Assembly: GCA_033026295.1 (NCBI GenBank)
Contig: CM065172.1
Location: forward strand, 14,007,165-14,071,164
Length of the DNA: 64,000 bases
DNA from: Channa striata
Lineage: Eukaryota; Chordata; Actinopteri; Anabantiformes; Channidae
Direction: 5' to 3'
Positions 50,009 through 62,578 of the stretch are shown piece after piece. The notes under the pieces are model-generated. The model was not told the origin of the DNA. It did no database searches and saw nothing but the letters and a program-made list of their open reading frames with translations. The first letter of the stretch is position 1, and every line of letters starts with the position of its first letter. Position numbers and translations under genes: made by a program.

Positions 50009-53000
50009 GGAGCCGGGAAGGGCCAGGATTCGTGCTCCCAGTGGAAAAAGCTTTTATTAATATCATGCAGGTAGGAAACAGTAATAAAAAGATGCAGCAA
50101 CTTTATATTGAATGGCCCAGCTTCTTTTAATTAGAAGACAGAATTAATAAACTGAAAGGGTTGGAGCTTTGAACTGGCAGGGGGTTGATGGAAATCCCCA
50201 GCTCTCTGTCTCTTTTTGCTTGGCATTTTTTTTTTCCAGCAGTATTTTCCATGACATGTTCTCACAAAGAGCCAGCACTTCACTCATAGCAGTACAGCCC
50301 CTTCAGCGTGCAGCCGTCCCTCTGGCTCCCTGTGGCTCCCGGAGAAAGAGAGCTCTATTCAGGAGCACCTGGATTTATGTGGGGGAACCAGAAGCAGCAG
50401 GTGATGGAAATGTGCTGGCCTAGTAGGTTGGCTGTGGCCAGGGGGTTCTGGCTAAGTAGTAAGTGGGCCCAGTGGGTCACACTGTCATTTCCTGTTTCTG
50501 TACCCCTTCACTTGCTTTTTACTGTTATTCTGTCCCAGCCCGCCTTCATCTACTGCCACTGCCTTCCTGCCAGAATCACTTCCTCCAATAGGAAACAGAT
50601 GAGTAGCTCCGAGTTTGAGGTGGCCGAGCTTTGCCCTTCCCATTATTAAGGCAACACATCTGACATACATTTTCACATAGTTATGGCTAAAATATGCCTT
50701 TAAAAGATGTCATTTTGAAGTAATGCGGCCTCTCTAACAAAAATAATCAAAGGTTATCATCTCTCGTTAAAGTCATCTACATAAAACTTTCCAATTAAAA
50801 AAAAAAGTGCCTAAAGGTGAGACCACTTTCTTCAGGTCTCGACTCAGACACTTGTATTTGGTTACCTGGCTTACCACTGACAATGGGTCTTTGATTTTGT
50901 GCTTGCATATCAATGTTTTTCGATGCTGACATGACAACAAATGAAGAACACACAGAGAATAACCTTTGAGAGAGAGTGCGTGGCGTAAACAGTTAGACCT
51001 CCTTTCCCCAGATGAAACCACCAGCCAGTTTTGCCTTCAGCTATTCCAAAGAAACAGTGTTCTAAACTGAACCAGGTGCTTACATGCCAGAGAGAGAGGT
51101 CAAAAGTGGAAACACGTGATCCTCCCTTTCTTCTTCTTGCTCTTCTTCCTCTAATAACCACTGCCTGGTCAAAAATGCTGTGTGATAAAATGGATCGTTA
51201 AACCTTCCAATAATGCTAATGTAATGTTCACTTTATGGTGAACAGATTTGGAACTAGGGCAACACAAGTGCATTAAATTAAAATGGAGGATAGAGAGAAA
51301 GCAAGAGAGAGAATCAAACAAATGGAGAGTCAGGTAAAGTGGGAGATAGCAGGGATAGAAGGAGGAGGTGTCTATGTAGTGGAAAGACATCTGTTTGGAC
51401 TGCTCTGCTTCCCAGATTCTCTCACGTTTGCTGGGCGCCCGCCACACTGCTTTGCTTGGGTTTATTTCTGGCCAGCCATTGAAATGAAGGACTCATTGTT
51501 TAGACATGAGCTGTTTGGATAAATTGGCTTGTATGTGTTACAGATCCTGAAAGTAAAGCCCTGTATCACTCCTGCACCCTCAGAAGTGTGACACCTTGGA
51601 CACGTTATATTTCACAGAGAGTCAACCATGAATCAGCATGCAGACCATCCTCCTCTATTTCCCAAAGTTTTATTACAAATGTGTTTACTGCTAATCAGGT
51701 AATGGACTAGACTGCGAGCACTTCAATGTGTGTTTAATGTATATATCCTGTTGGCCTGGGGAGATGACAAGACCCTTACAAGGATGGTGGTTGTAATATT
51801 GAATTATAAAACCTATGCAGGAGCCTGTCAAGAGCCCCTTTATCCTGTGTGGAGTAACATTTATGCCTGTTTTTATGTGTTAGATTTGTTATGCAACATG
51901 GCTTTATAAAGTATTTATCAAGGCTTTATAAGCTTCTAAAATTATAATCAGTCCAGGTGCCACCTCCAGCAGAAGACCAGGTTGTTGAAAGCTCTCTATT
52001 CTGAGGCCGGGCAGGCCTTGCAGCATTTTAAGTTCTGCCAGAGCAATTCCTTGTGGATCAGTTAATATGAACTTCAACATTCTCCTGCTGAAATAAATAC
52101 CACCACAGAAAATCCCAGGGATTTCATGCCCTCTCTGAACTCTAATCCTTGATGGAAGTAGAAAAGGCTGAAACTTTATGTTTATTTGACATCCTATGGT
52201 TAAAATGTAAGAAGTGTCGAGTTATACAGCAGACAGATGGAATTTTTTTCCTTTTTCGGCCAAAATAAGGCCGTCACAGCTGGACTTCTCTCACTCAGTT
52301 ACAAGCCTTGAATATTGGACCTCAAGCATATAATACTTCACATTCATATACAGTGTAACATTAGATAGTTTATGGCATTGTATTAGGTCGAGCCTGGCTA
52401 TGGCTGGGAGCAGAGGCAGGAAAATGTTGTGGTCAGCGGTGGGTCAAAGAGGGCTCAGGGCTGGCAGAAAGCCAGCCTCTGTACGTGTCTGCTCTGAATG
52501 TTAATGGATTAACGCTCACCACACATACAGCTAGACTGGGGAAACTCAAGATGACTTTTACCGTGAAAGGCCGCCAATAAGTCGCCATCATAAATTCAGG
52601 GACACATGCTGTCTGAAGCAGCGCAGCAGTCAGGCGTGTTTCCTCTGGGAGGCAAGGGCTGAGGGACTGTGTGATGGAGAACGGGGGAGCAGGTGGGCTG
52701 TGCGTTGGCTGACCTTGCCTCTCAAGCCCCACAAGATATGATGAGAATATGCTGGCAGCTGTGGCCTTGCTTGGTAACACCCAAGGTATCATGTAGAGCA
52801 GGTACAGTTTTTCACATGCAGACTACTGTGCTTGTCTTACTGACACTTCATGCTCATTAACTTTACGTAGAACATTATGTGTTTTAAACTCAAACCCTGC
52901 TGATTTTGCATTTTGCACCACTAGAGAAGCCCATCCTATTACATCATTTTTCACTTAATTGCTTTGAGCGAGTAACTTGGGCTTGTCTAATGTGAATTTC

Positions 53001-53414
53001 CACATGGCAAAGAGAGTTGCAGTTGTAGTGCTCAGACATTGTGCAGCGACAACCCCAATCACTGTGTGTAATTTAGCAGCAGGGGACAATGAGCTCATCT
53101 TTCAGGAGAGCATATACTCCCAATTTAAAATCAATCAAGATGCATTTGGTTTTTTAGGACCTTCCACTTAAGCTTTGCTGTAAATAAGAACTAACTTCGA
53201 AGCACACAATTGTTGTCTGCCTGCGTGGGGGGTCATTTTAAATCCACTGATGGATTCACAGTACATTGCACTGCAAAGTTTCACACACATTTTGACACTA
53301 ATATACTCAATTTTTCCTAATCATTTTGCTGCTGCACTGCAAGTAATTAGGTATAATTATGTCAGTGGATGATTTCTGGCCATTTATTGAAGAACGGACT
53401 AATAAGCAATCATT

Positions 53415-53442
53415 AGCAGCAGCAGAAGCAGCAGCAGCAGCA
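53415..53442. repeat. Short imperfect (AGC)n repeat
   Basis: About nine AGC units with one GAAGC interruption; non-coding. Confidence 0.85.
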
Positions 53443-54099
53443 TGGTTTTGAATACTTGAAAGAAAAACAAGTGACACTTGAAGGGACAGAAAAGTTATGG
53501 TGCTGGTTGTAATCCAATTATCTTATTCTAGTGAATAAAACACTGTGCTGTGCTATCCTATGATTTTCTGTCTCCAACCACCTTAGACTTACTTAATGCC
53601 TTCAATCTTTTCTGCTCTCTCTTCTCTGCAAATTAATTTATGGTCTAATTACAGGACAAGCCTCCAGATATGAAGGAACACAAATCACTGGCCCTTTCCA
53701 GATGGCAGAAAAATGGCACAGGATAATTGAAAATCTAGAAATGGATCAATATTTAGAAGCCCAAGGTTACACAGAGTATGACACTACTATTAACATGGAG
53801 ATATGATGCATTGCAACCACAGGCAAATTGGCTTCTGTTATTTGATGGTGAATGCATACTGACTAAAATGCTTCTAGTGCTTGCTTCTCGAAAAACAACT
53901 GGCTTTCAAAAATCACAGATCGACGTCTTCTAATTATATCTACACACAACCTATAGCTTATCAAAATGTTGCTGTCCGACGTGCGTACCACCAGGGACAC
54001 ACTTCACATATGCCCAGTGGTGTGTGGATCAGATCTGGAGGTCTCCTTTCCACAAGAAAGTACCAAGAAGGCTCAAAAACCACCATGTCACAGACTTCC

Positions 54100-54300
54100 T
54101 CTGCCTCTCCCCACCCTTTTCAAGCATTTACCTCTGGCCTGTTAAAAATGATATCAGCTCATGGAGGGCAAGCATTAGCATTTGCATTTTATTGGAAGCA
54201 CAGAGATTTAGAGCAGAGGATATATCAGCTCTGAGCAGACAGAATTAGTTAACAATGCATTACCTGCCTTTTATGGCAGCTATAACTCTTTCCCCTGGTG
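54100..54300. promoter_or_regulatory. Candidate conserved non-coding element
   Basis: A repeat-free block with an octamer ATTTGCAT (54178-54185), AATTAGTTAACAAT (HNF1/homeodomain type) and paired ATATCAGCTC words. A 117-codon frame ending at 54234 overlaps it but has no recognisable domain, splice partner or biased composition. Low confidence by eye. Confidence 0.25.
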
Positions 54301-55548
54301 GGAGAGGAGATGAAGGGGGGTGAGGAGTGGAGTGTGTGTGTGGGGTAGGTGGGTGGGTGAAGGGGAAACACAGCCAGCAGTGTTGGTGGTGAGAGCCCTG
54401 GCGCAGTAGAGGGGGGCATTTAAAACGAAGACGCTTTGTCTATGGTGCTTTACTGCACATTAAGTGTGATGGCCACCCAAATTAAAGCATCACATCGCAA
54501 TCACCTTCACACAGATCAGTGCACTGAGAGAGACATGATGCACCAGCCATCACTGCAAAGCGTTTTTATCTGAGTGCAACAAAGAAATGGAGATGCAGCT
54601 GTTGGGCAGCTGTGGCTGCACGATCACAGCAACGCCAAATCATATTCAGTGGCTGCTGTGATACACTTGATTTACAACACTTGGAGAAACTCTTTACAGT
54701 TTCTCTGAGACAGTAACTGAAGACTATGAACCTGTTTTCCTTCATTTACAAGGCAGCAGTGTGTGTTTGTGCTGTCTGTATAAGTGCACATTTATTTGTT
54801 TGTTATTTCAGTGGCTTCCTTGAACAAGCTGTGCAGTGCTGATGAGGCCCAATGCAGCAGTCCCTTTCCTCACCACAGCTGCACAGTAGCTCCCCTGACA
54901 CTCATTTGGCGTAATGTGCTGCAAGATGACCCACCTCTGCCGTGGGCAATACCCTGTGGAACTCATTTGCACTAGAAGTTACTGGTACAGGAGGACATAA
55001 GTGCAGGGGGGCCTTGAATAAATTTATAAATTAGATAATACCAAAACTGAAACTATTTTAACACACATTCCCCATTAAATTAAAGAATACATTTGACACA
55101 AGTATCAAATCCAAAATTTCACTATTAAATAGAAAAACTACTGAACTTCTATAGTTAAAGGGTCGCTACTGTCTCCGCCACCCACACAACATATAAACAT
55201 ATTCAAAAAGGCTTTAATGCATTTGCTCATTCAGACTTTTAGCTTGGATGCAGCTTTGCTCAGCACGCCAGTTGACCATGTACCAGAAATGCCTCTACAT
55301 CTGTATTTGCCACAGACATCAGAGACAGAGCTCCCATGAGCGCTACTGAGGCTTTTCCAACCAAACCTGGCCTGGGTTTGTCGGCAGACAGCTCCAGGCT
55401 TCATAGAGCAGCCTGCTGCTCGCTTCCTTTGCCCAGCTTAATGGTCCCAGGGGCTGGAAATTTACTAGTGACCTTTGCATTCCTTTTTGAGTGTAAAAGC
55501 CTTTTTGCAAGGAAAATTCCATCGTTTTAGATTTAGCTGAGCAGCACT

Positions 55549-55576
55549 GTGTGTGTGTGTGTGTGAGAGAGAGAGA
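55549..55576. repeat. Compound (GT)8(GA)6 microsatellite
   Basis: GT units run into GA units in desert DNA. Confidence 0.9.
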
Positions 55577-56194
55577 CAGAAACTATAAAAAGGCAGCAGG
55601 AAAGAAAAAGAGAGTGGTGAGTGAAGAACAGGGATTAGACTCAGCTTATTACTGATACTGCAGTATTTTCCTGACTACATTTCTTATTATTATAAATAAC
55701 TTTTTTTCATAATTATCTTTATGGGTTTTGTTAAGGTGGCCAGATTGTGACAAATGCGGGCACATGGTTACATTTGGAAATGTATCAAATCATATTCAAA
55801 CTCAAATTTGGAGAAAAAAAATCCTGGCTGTGAGAACGAACTTGAGCAAGAACTCAGCTTCACATACTCTATTTCCAAACTGTAGTTCAAGTTATATTAC
55901 AATAAATTAAACTGAGGTTGTTTGGACAAGGGTTTAACACACCCACCACACACACACAACATATTGTTCATAGGTCACAAACAATCAGGGCACTTCACAT
56001 TTCCTACATCTCTCCCACTCTCACACACACTCTCTCTCGTTAACATCTCTTTCAAATTGAGCTTAAAAGTGACCCTAAGAGTTTCAAACACAAAAGCATT
56101 GGCATTATTTTTGAGGTGCTGTACATAATTTTAGACATAATTAACCAATTTTATCTTGGGACACTCCTAATTACTGCACAATTATTGTTCAATG

Positions 56195-56210
56195 TTGCCA
56201 TCTGCTGGGT
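56195..56210 (-). promoter_or_regulatory. CTCF-like motif, reverse orientation, near the cbx5 3' end
   Basis: The - strand reads CCCAGCAGATGGCAAC. It fits CCASYAGRKGGCR at every position of the core (CCAGCAGATGGCA). It lies about 200 bp beyond the possible cbx5 poly(A) signal. Confidence 0.45.
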
Positions 56211-56397
56211 GAAAAAAGCTGGTGCTCTTTAAACAATTTCAAGATCAGTTCTAGGCCACATTCCTGAGACATTGCTACACATTTCTGATCAGAACATCTT
56301 GATAATGTTCTGACGTTAAGCGGTTTTATTTTATTCTGCACTTTTCTTCAGTTCCTAAAATAACAACCAAATAATGCCTATGTACACACTGTAAAGG

Positions 56398-58025
56398 TTT
56401 ATTAAAGGGTGCTACTTTACATTTAATTGTAAACACTTAATTCACAGGAAATTGTCTACTTTTTAAAAACTCTGCAGCAGCAAAAACTAAAGACAAAATT
56501 CAATGGAGTAAAATGACAAAATATTTTTAATGGAAGGAAATTACAATGGAAACATAAACTAAGTGACATCAAGAGTTGTGATGTATGTATAAAAGGGGGA
56601 GGTCGGAGTCTTCATTCACATGTAAAATAAAGCTTAAAAATTAAAACCAAGGAATCCACAGCAGATCTCAGTGTGTAATCACTTAACATTTGGTCCTAAG
56701 AGCCCATAATGCAGATCAAACTACAAAACAGGCATCCACTTTGTAAAAGAATTGACCTTTCCTTACCGGATAGAGACACTGTCCCAGAAAACATTTATTA
56801 TTTCTAACCAAGAACACTCGAATTGCGTACTCATTTCTAAAAAGAGATATGTATAACCAGATCAAAAACAGGTTTAATTCTTTCAAGGTAACATTCATAA
56901 GAAAAAAATTAACACTCCAATTTGTGAATTTTACCTCATAAAACATCAAACAAAAAAATAAAATAATAAAATCAAATAAAAACCCTAATCAAAATTGCAG
57001 GGTTGTGGTCATAGAGATTGGTTACACAGTCCAAAAGATGTTCATATTGTAGCCACACGAGGGCAGAACACACTGCCTAGTGTGAATGCTGGTTGTCTTT
57101 TGTGTAAATAGAGTGAGGATTGTCAAACCTGGTCCTAGAATAACACTGCGCTTAAAAAAAAAAAAAAAGTGAGGAAACTGGTTTACCTTATTTTTGAAAG
57201 GGCATTAGAATGACATTGAAATTGTAAAAACACCACAAAGTTCACATGTTAAAACTTAAAAATAAGACGTAAAATCACTTGGAAAGATTAAACAAAAAAA
57301 ACAAATTCCAAGGATATAATTACAACATTATAAAGACATATTTGGCCAGTGTCCTCAGCAAGCTTGTACAGTGAGGAGTTATTTCCATATAGACAGAACA
57401 AACTGAAAAATCTACAAGAGTTAAGTTTTAAAAAAGAAGTGATCATGCAGCCAGGAAAGTGCTGTGTTGGTTGCTTCCTGAATATTGATACTATGATCTT
57501 ATCTTCAATGAGTTTTTACAAATGAGAGCTAGACAACATGATAATGACTGTAGACAAGCTTACAGTTAATGTTGCTTGTACTGAATCTGGCTCTCAAACC
57601 TAAGTTCTGATTTTCAACATGTAACCATCTGCATTCATTGAGGTATGTACCTTAATGACATAACTGTATCCTGTAAGAACTAAACTATGATCAAAAAAAA
57701 AAAAAAAAAAAAAAGACAGTGAAAGAATACAAAGATAACAGCAAAAACCCTCCCCAGTAGCATGTCACCCATATGCGCTACAGTTTCTCCTTCTTGCTGA
57801 TGGATCCGGCTGAGCACGCTGGGACTGTGTTTTCTAATCAGGGATGGAGATAACAACTGTCTTTGCTGTCTCTGTGTTGTTGGACATGGTTTGGGGGGGT
57901 GAGAGAGTGAGAGTGAGAGAAAATGAGAGAGACAGAAAAAAGGAGGTTTGGGTGTGAAAATGTCTGAATCACGGTTGTCCCTGCAGTTGGGGGGGGGGGT
58001 CCCATTTCCTCCTGAGTTGATGTAC
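56398..58025 (-). other. cbx5: Probable cbx5 3' untranslated region
   Basis: AT-rich, gene-free DNA directly after the cbx5 stop on the - strand. Candidate AATAAA signals in transcript orientation lie at complement(56794..56799) and complement(56398..56403), implying a 3'UTR of about 1.2-1.6 kb. An A22 run on the + strand (57693-57714) would be a U tract in the message. The extent is inferred; no transcript evidence. Confidence 0.45.
57693..57714. repeat. A22 homopolymer (+ strand)
   Basis: An uninterrupted A run, read as poly(U) in the cbx5 transcript. Confidence 0.95.
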
Positions 58026-61000
58026 TCACGCACTGACAGTGTCCTTTTCTTTCTTCTCACTGTCTTCATGCCAGGTGAGACGTTCCTCGTAGAAGGCTAT
58101 AACAATCTGTGGGCACTTATGATTGGCCTCCTTGGCAAGAACAAGATCAGCCTCATCAGAGTCTTTCCTGCAAGAGACAAGAAACATGTGGGTTTTTAAA
58201 AAAAAAAAAAAAAAAAAGAAAAACAAGGACAAGGACAAGGACAGATAATCAGTCTTATCTGAACCATTTAACAAACAGTAAATGTTTTGTTTGACATTTC
58301 AGCGAACATTTTAAATTAGCATAATGGTTTGGGGGGATTTCACTAACGGATGCAGTAGTTCATACATTTTGTGCCCATTACTTGTTTGACCGACAAATAA
58401 AGTCACATTATGTCTATGTCCAATATTATAATAAAAAAAATCTCCAAGCCCATTTATTTAAATTATTAGAAACCTGTGGGTTTTAACATAGGTTTGTTCT
58501 CATATTTTAATAAACCCCTCTTCCAATTAAAAACACATAAATTTAATAATAATAAAAGGGGTTTGTTGCTATAGTAGAACTATGACTTTAATCTGATCCA
58601 ACTAACACTCTGGTATGGTGCCTGACCATGCATGAGGGATAAGGTACTACATGTATCCATTTAGCTAATACGTAATTACATAAAATTTAATGATGTGGCT
58701 TACTGTTTGTATATGAATGGACAGCAAGACCATTAGTGACGCTAATGGGAATTTTGCCAGTAGCAATCTGGCAGTGGGAGCTGCCCTTCCGAAGAATGAT
58801 ACAAATACAAGTTGTAAGCGGAAGCAGTACAGACTGACACCAGACAGAAACCAGAAGAGCATAAATTACCATTTTTCACAATACAACTACAATGCAACTG
58901 ATTAAGGGAAATCATTAATGACTAAAGAAAAAAGTTCCAATAAAATTACACTTACTAAATAATAGATCACATTTAAATACATATTCTGATAAAAAAAAAT
59001 ACTGATACTGATAAAAAAAGAAAGAAGAATCTTGCATTGCTTTTGGCATCTAAAAACATTCCATATAAGCATGTACATACGTTCCAGATACTAATTAGTG
59101 TACATTTACCACTAAAGTCCCAATAAGTTTTGGCACAACCCAGTAATGTCATTAGAACTGATTATTCAAAATAATAATTTTACTTGTTTTTCAGGCATGA
59201 ATTTCCAGGCATGGTCTAAATATTATTAGATATTATGTATTAGTTAATAACTAATTTCCATTTTTTTATTCAATACATTGCCACAATTAGCATCTACAAC
59301 ATTCAGCATTGATTTTACCCAAAATTAAAAATCACGAAACATGAAATACAATGCATGATTATCGTAACATTTGATAATATGATTACCATTCTTCTTCAGA
59401 CTGTATTAAAAGGGTGTCTGTGATTCATCATTATCAATTGTTAGTTCAATATGGAAAATGAAAGTTTCTACTGACAATATTGCTTCACTTTTTATAATAT
59501 ATTTAACATGTTTGGTCAAACTCTCTAATATCAACTTCAGGAATCTAAGGAACTTCTAAGAAATCGAATCTCTAGATTACCCACAGACATATTTTTACCT
59601 ACTTGTAATATGTTTTTAGGCAAGGGTTGGAGACTGGCATGTGTGTGCAGGAGGTACAACACGACACCAAAAAGTAGAGGCTGCTGGAATCAGAATTTTG
59701 TTCAAAGCGTACTGAAACAGAGCTGGTTGCATGAAAAAACACTTTCAAAACGCACACTCACTGGCTGCAAATTCCCCAGAAAATTTATGACTGTAGTCAC
59801 ACATTCAATCTTTTAGTAGGAAACTGTGCATAGCATAACAGACAAGTCTAGATTAACAAGTAGTACTACTTCTATTTAATTTAGATTTTTACTCTGAGTT
59901 TTTTCTTATTTATTGATGAGTAGTCTGTATTTGTTTAATGTCTGTGTGATTTCGTTTGTCAAGTGTTTTTTTTTCCTACTTCTCAAACCAGCTGTAACAA
60001 GGCAACAGAATTTTGTATGGGATGAATAAAGTTGTTTGAATCTTTCAATCTTGGACAAATTCTGTCCTATGCATGTACATGCATGTGAGAACAAAACTTA
60101 TTCTCATACTCCTACAGGTACTGTCCAAATACATTCAGGGATGCAGAGATTGACTGAATACAGCTTTGTTTCTGAACTGCAAGATGTATTAATAACACAT
60201 ACCACTTCATAAGAAACATTAGGTCTCCACATGAATCAGTTGCTCCAATGATCTTCTCTGGCTCAAGCCCCCTCTCAAAGCCACGAGCAACTAGAATTTC
60301 ATCCTTAAGACAAATGAGAGAAAATACATTTTTTAAAATCTGTTGAAAATGCTGTAGTGCACAACTAATTGTAAGATTGTAAACCAATTTTGTTAAATAA
60401 TGCATAGGTCATAAGCGATAGCTTTTCTACTGTATGCCATTTGACAATTTTTAAAAATTTAATTATAACATATACACTATAAGCTTTGATCAAATCTAAA
60501 AATTTTGGTTGAACAATAAATCAGCATACTTATTAGATTTCAAGAAAACCGAAACACACCTCTTTTTTCTTTTTGGGCTTACTTCCACCCTCCTCATCAT
60601 CATCTGAGCTTCTCTTCTTTGTGCTACTTGAGTCTTTAGAGCGCCCCATGGAGCCTGTGCTTGGTTTGCTGCCTCCACTGCTTGGTGTGGAGCTCCCACC
60701 ACTGGTCTTCTTGTAGGTCTTCATGAATTCTGAAATGAGCTCAGGGCAATCCAGATTCTTCTCTGGCTCCCATGTGTTGTGCTTACTAAAAGAGACAATA
60801 ATAACAGCACAGCAAGTCAGTCCCAGTGTAGTCACAACCCCTAATCAACACCGCTGATCAGAGATGGACTACTTATTGAACTTCACATTTTGACAACAAT
60901 GATCTACCATACGGCATTTGTGTATAAACTTAAAGCATCATAGTGCACAAATGCAAATGTGTGTGACTAATGTGAGCAATGTAACGTTATCCGTCTCAAT

Positions 61001-61198
61001 TAGGCAATGAATCCTCCTTAAATGCTCAATAATTAGCTTGTTAGCTCATTTTTAATTATAAACTTACTCTGAGTATCCTTTCCACTTAAGGAAGAACTCA
61101 ACCCTGCCTTTCACCACTCTCCTGTCCAGCACCTTCTCCACAACATATTCTTCCTCATCAGAGGACGAAGACTCCTCATCACGAGACTTTTTGCCCAT
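58026..61198 (-). CDS. cbx5: Heterochromatin protein 1 alpha, complement(join(58026..58167,60203..60303,60560..60785,61068..61198))
   Basis: Nuclear reader of H3K9-methylated chromatin, 199 aa in four coding exons; all splice phases agree (600 nt in total). Exon 1 encodes MGKKSRDEES followed by SSSDEEE, the N-terminal serine/acidic patch typical of HP1-alpha, then the chromodomain (about residues 18-70) with aromatic-cage residues Y18, W39 and Y42 (F in human). The second exon completes the chromodomain (NTWEPEKNLDCPELISEF) and the basic hinge ending KPKKKKE. The third and fourth encode the chromoshadow domain (ARGFERGLEPEKIIGATDSCGDLMFLMKW ... VIAFYEERLTWH), which dimerises and recruits PxVxL proteins; W185 corresponds to the conserved C-terminal tryptophan. 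PEKNLDCPELISEF favours CBX5 over CBX1 or CBX3. A 5' non-coding exon ends at 61780 (ACG/GTAAGT), and the coding exon probably begins at 61251. It is divergent from hnrnpa1. Confidence 0.95.
58198..58242. repeat. A20 run followed by (ACAAGG)n
   Basis: Twenty A residues, then about three ACAAGG units, 31 bp beyond the last cbx5 exon. In transcript orientation this forms an exceptionally long pyrimidine tract before the acceptor TTGCAG/G at 58168. Confidence 0.9.
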
Positions 61199-61780
61199 TG
61201 CAAAGTGTGTTGCTGGACAATACCCTGTTGCAGCAAGTCAATGGCACTTCCCTGTACAGGACGAAACGACAAACAAGCCAATATGAAAAAGAGAAAATGG
61301 ATGTTTTAGTGGTTTTTGTTGTTTTGTCGATGTAGATAACGGCAGGAGAACACACACCTGTAGTCACCGACTGATACACTTTATCGCAGGTCGGCCTTAG
61401 TTATCCTACCTAAATACTATTTCAACGAAAGCGATCATTTCATTGCCGTGTGCCCGATATAGAACCTAACTTACATAATGAACTGAAATGCTCACCCAAA
61501 TAACCGACTGAAGGCATTTCAGTAACTGCCCACTCGCTGAAATACTAAAAGGTTTTAAACGTCGACGTAAACCCAAGATGTGTAAGTAGCAATCCGAGTA
61601 ATATGTTGTGTGTGCTAAGCGAACCAATGGGCTGGAAAAGCAAACTTGCTAAAGCAAATAGCTTGCAAGCTAACGCTTCAGCAAGCTAACACTAGCTAAC
61701 TTTGACAACACACTGCACATGTAATATGAAAGATAATTCCAGCAGCAGGAAACGCTTTAAAGCCTTAACTACTACTTACC

Positions 61781-62578
61781 GTCTGCAGGTGTAATCCACC
61801 GGTTCTGACCAGCTTTCTGCGACGATAACTGGTATCTACTGGGGACCTGTATTCTGTGCGGCCACCGATGATGCTAGTTTAGCATGTAGCCTGGATCACA
61901 AAAAGGTGCTCTACGCTTATCCCTGCGTAAAAAGCGCGCGTTAAAGGCGCACAATGAATGTATCCGCCCCTCGGTCAGCTGATTACATGCAAATACACGA
62001 ATAAGCTCTAACCGTGATTATAATTTAAGAATTCAAGATGTGCTATCTTTAATTGGTATGCATCAAAAGGAAGCATACAATAGATATAAAGTAGTGTATA
62101 TTATGGATTACTGGACAGTAAATGGAATAATGGCGTTGCTGCTGAGAGAACGACAGAACTCCGCCTCCAGTCTCATGTCTTTTTTGAAATTATTCGGTAT
62201 TCATTTGTTTTATAATACTACTTCCTCACTTCCAATTTGACATAAGCGCACAATTGCAATTTACATTTACAGCATCACGTTCAAGCATAGTAAAATACTA
62301 TTCACATACAACATCCGCCATGACACTTTTTTCGCCATAAATTACCCACCCATCGTTTCATTATTGGACGTTGGTGCTGATTGATTGAATTCGGTCCAAT
62401 AACAATTCACTTGTATCTGACGACATACTGCAGCGGGAAGTGTTAACCAATCATTGCGCTGAAGGGGTGTATCGTCTACTATTTATTCTACTGTTGAGAA
62501 ACTGGGAAGGCTCGTCTGACGCAGATCTCCTTTATCCGGTCACTTCATAAGGAGTCTTCAAGGATATTTTTTTGCAAA
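61781..62578. promoter_or_regulatory. Bidirectional cbx5-hnrnpa1 promoter interval
   Basis: About 0.8 kb separate the cbx5 leader-exon donor (- strand) from the hnrnpa1 ATG (+ strand), so both transcripts start in this interval. It contains CCAAT boxes at 62363-62367 (inverted), 62396-62400 and 62447-62451, no clear TATA box, a CG-rich word near 61938 and TGATTGATTGA (62378-62388). Divergent HP1/hnRNP-A promoters are established in vertebrates (CBX3-HNRNPA2B1 as the classic ubiquitous chromatin-opening element). Exact start sites cannot be placed. Confidence 0.75.

Larger units (their letters stand above)
22852..56397. other. Gene desert between hoxc1a and cbx5
   Basis: No coding exon with recognisable domain or conserved splice structure was found on either strand in about 33.5 kb. 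Frames of 60-150 codons here are low-complexity (repeat-encoded) or featureless. Possible hoxc1a poly(A) signals are ATTAAA at 23087 and AATAAA at 23854. 23.1-28.0 kb is AT-rich spacer; 28.0-29.6 kb holds a dense regulatory motif cluster; 29.6-39.5 kb is spacer with microsatellites; 39.5-50.0 kb alternates microsatellites with repeat-free, homeodomain-core-rich blocks and CTCF-like motifs; 50-56 kb is spacer with one candidate element near 54.2 kb. No tRNA or microRNA hairpin was recognised. Confidence 0.65.

Noticed and set aside
54403..54420. Forward CTCF-like GCAGTAGAGGGGGGC
   Set aside because: Misses consensus at both ends of the core and lies in a G-rich low-complexity context.
22852..56397. 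CRISPR arrays, operons, prophage or other bacterial-type systems
   Set aside because: The window is a vertebrate genome with spliced genes; the repeats are microsatellites without spacer structure.
57052..57067. Forward CTCF-like CCACACGAGGGCAG
   Set aside because: Two mismatches in the central YAG; not counted in the boundary argument.
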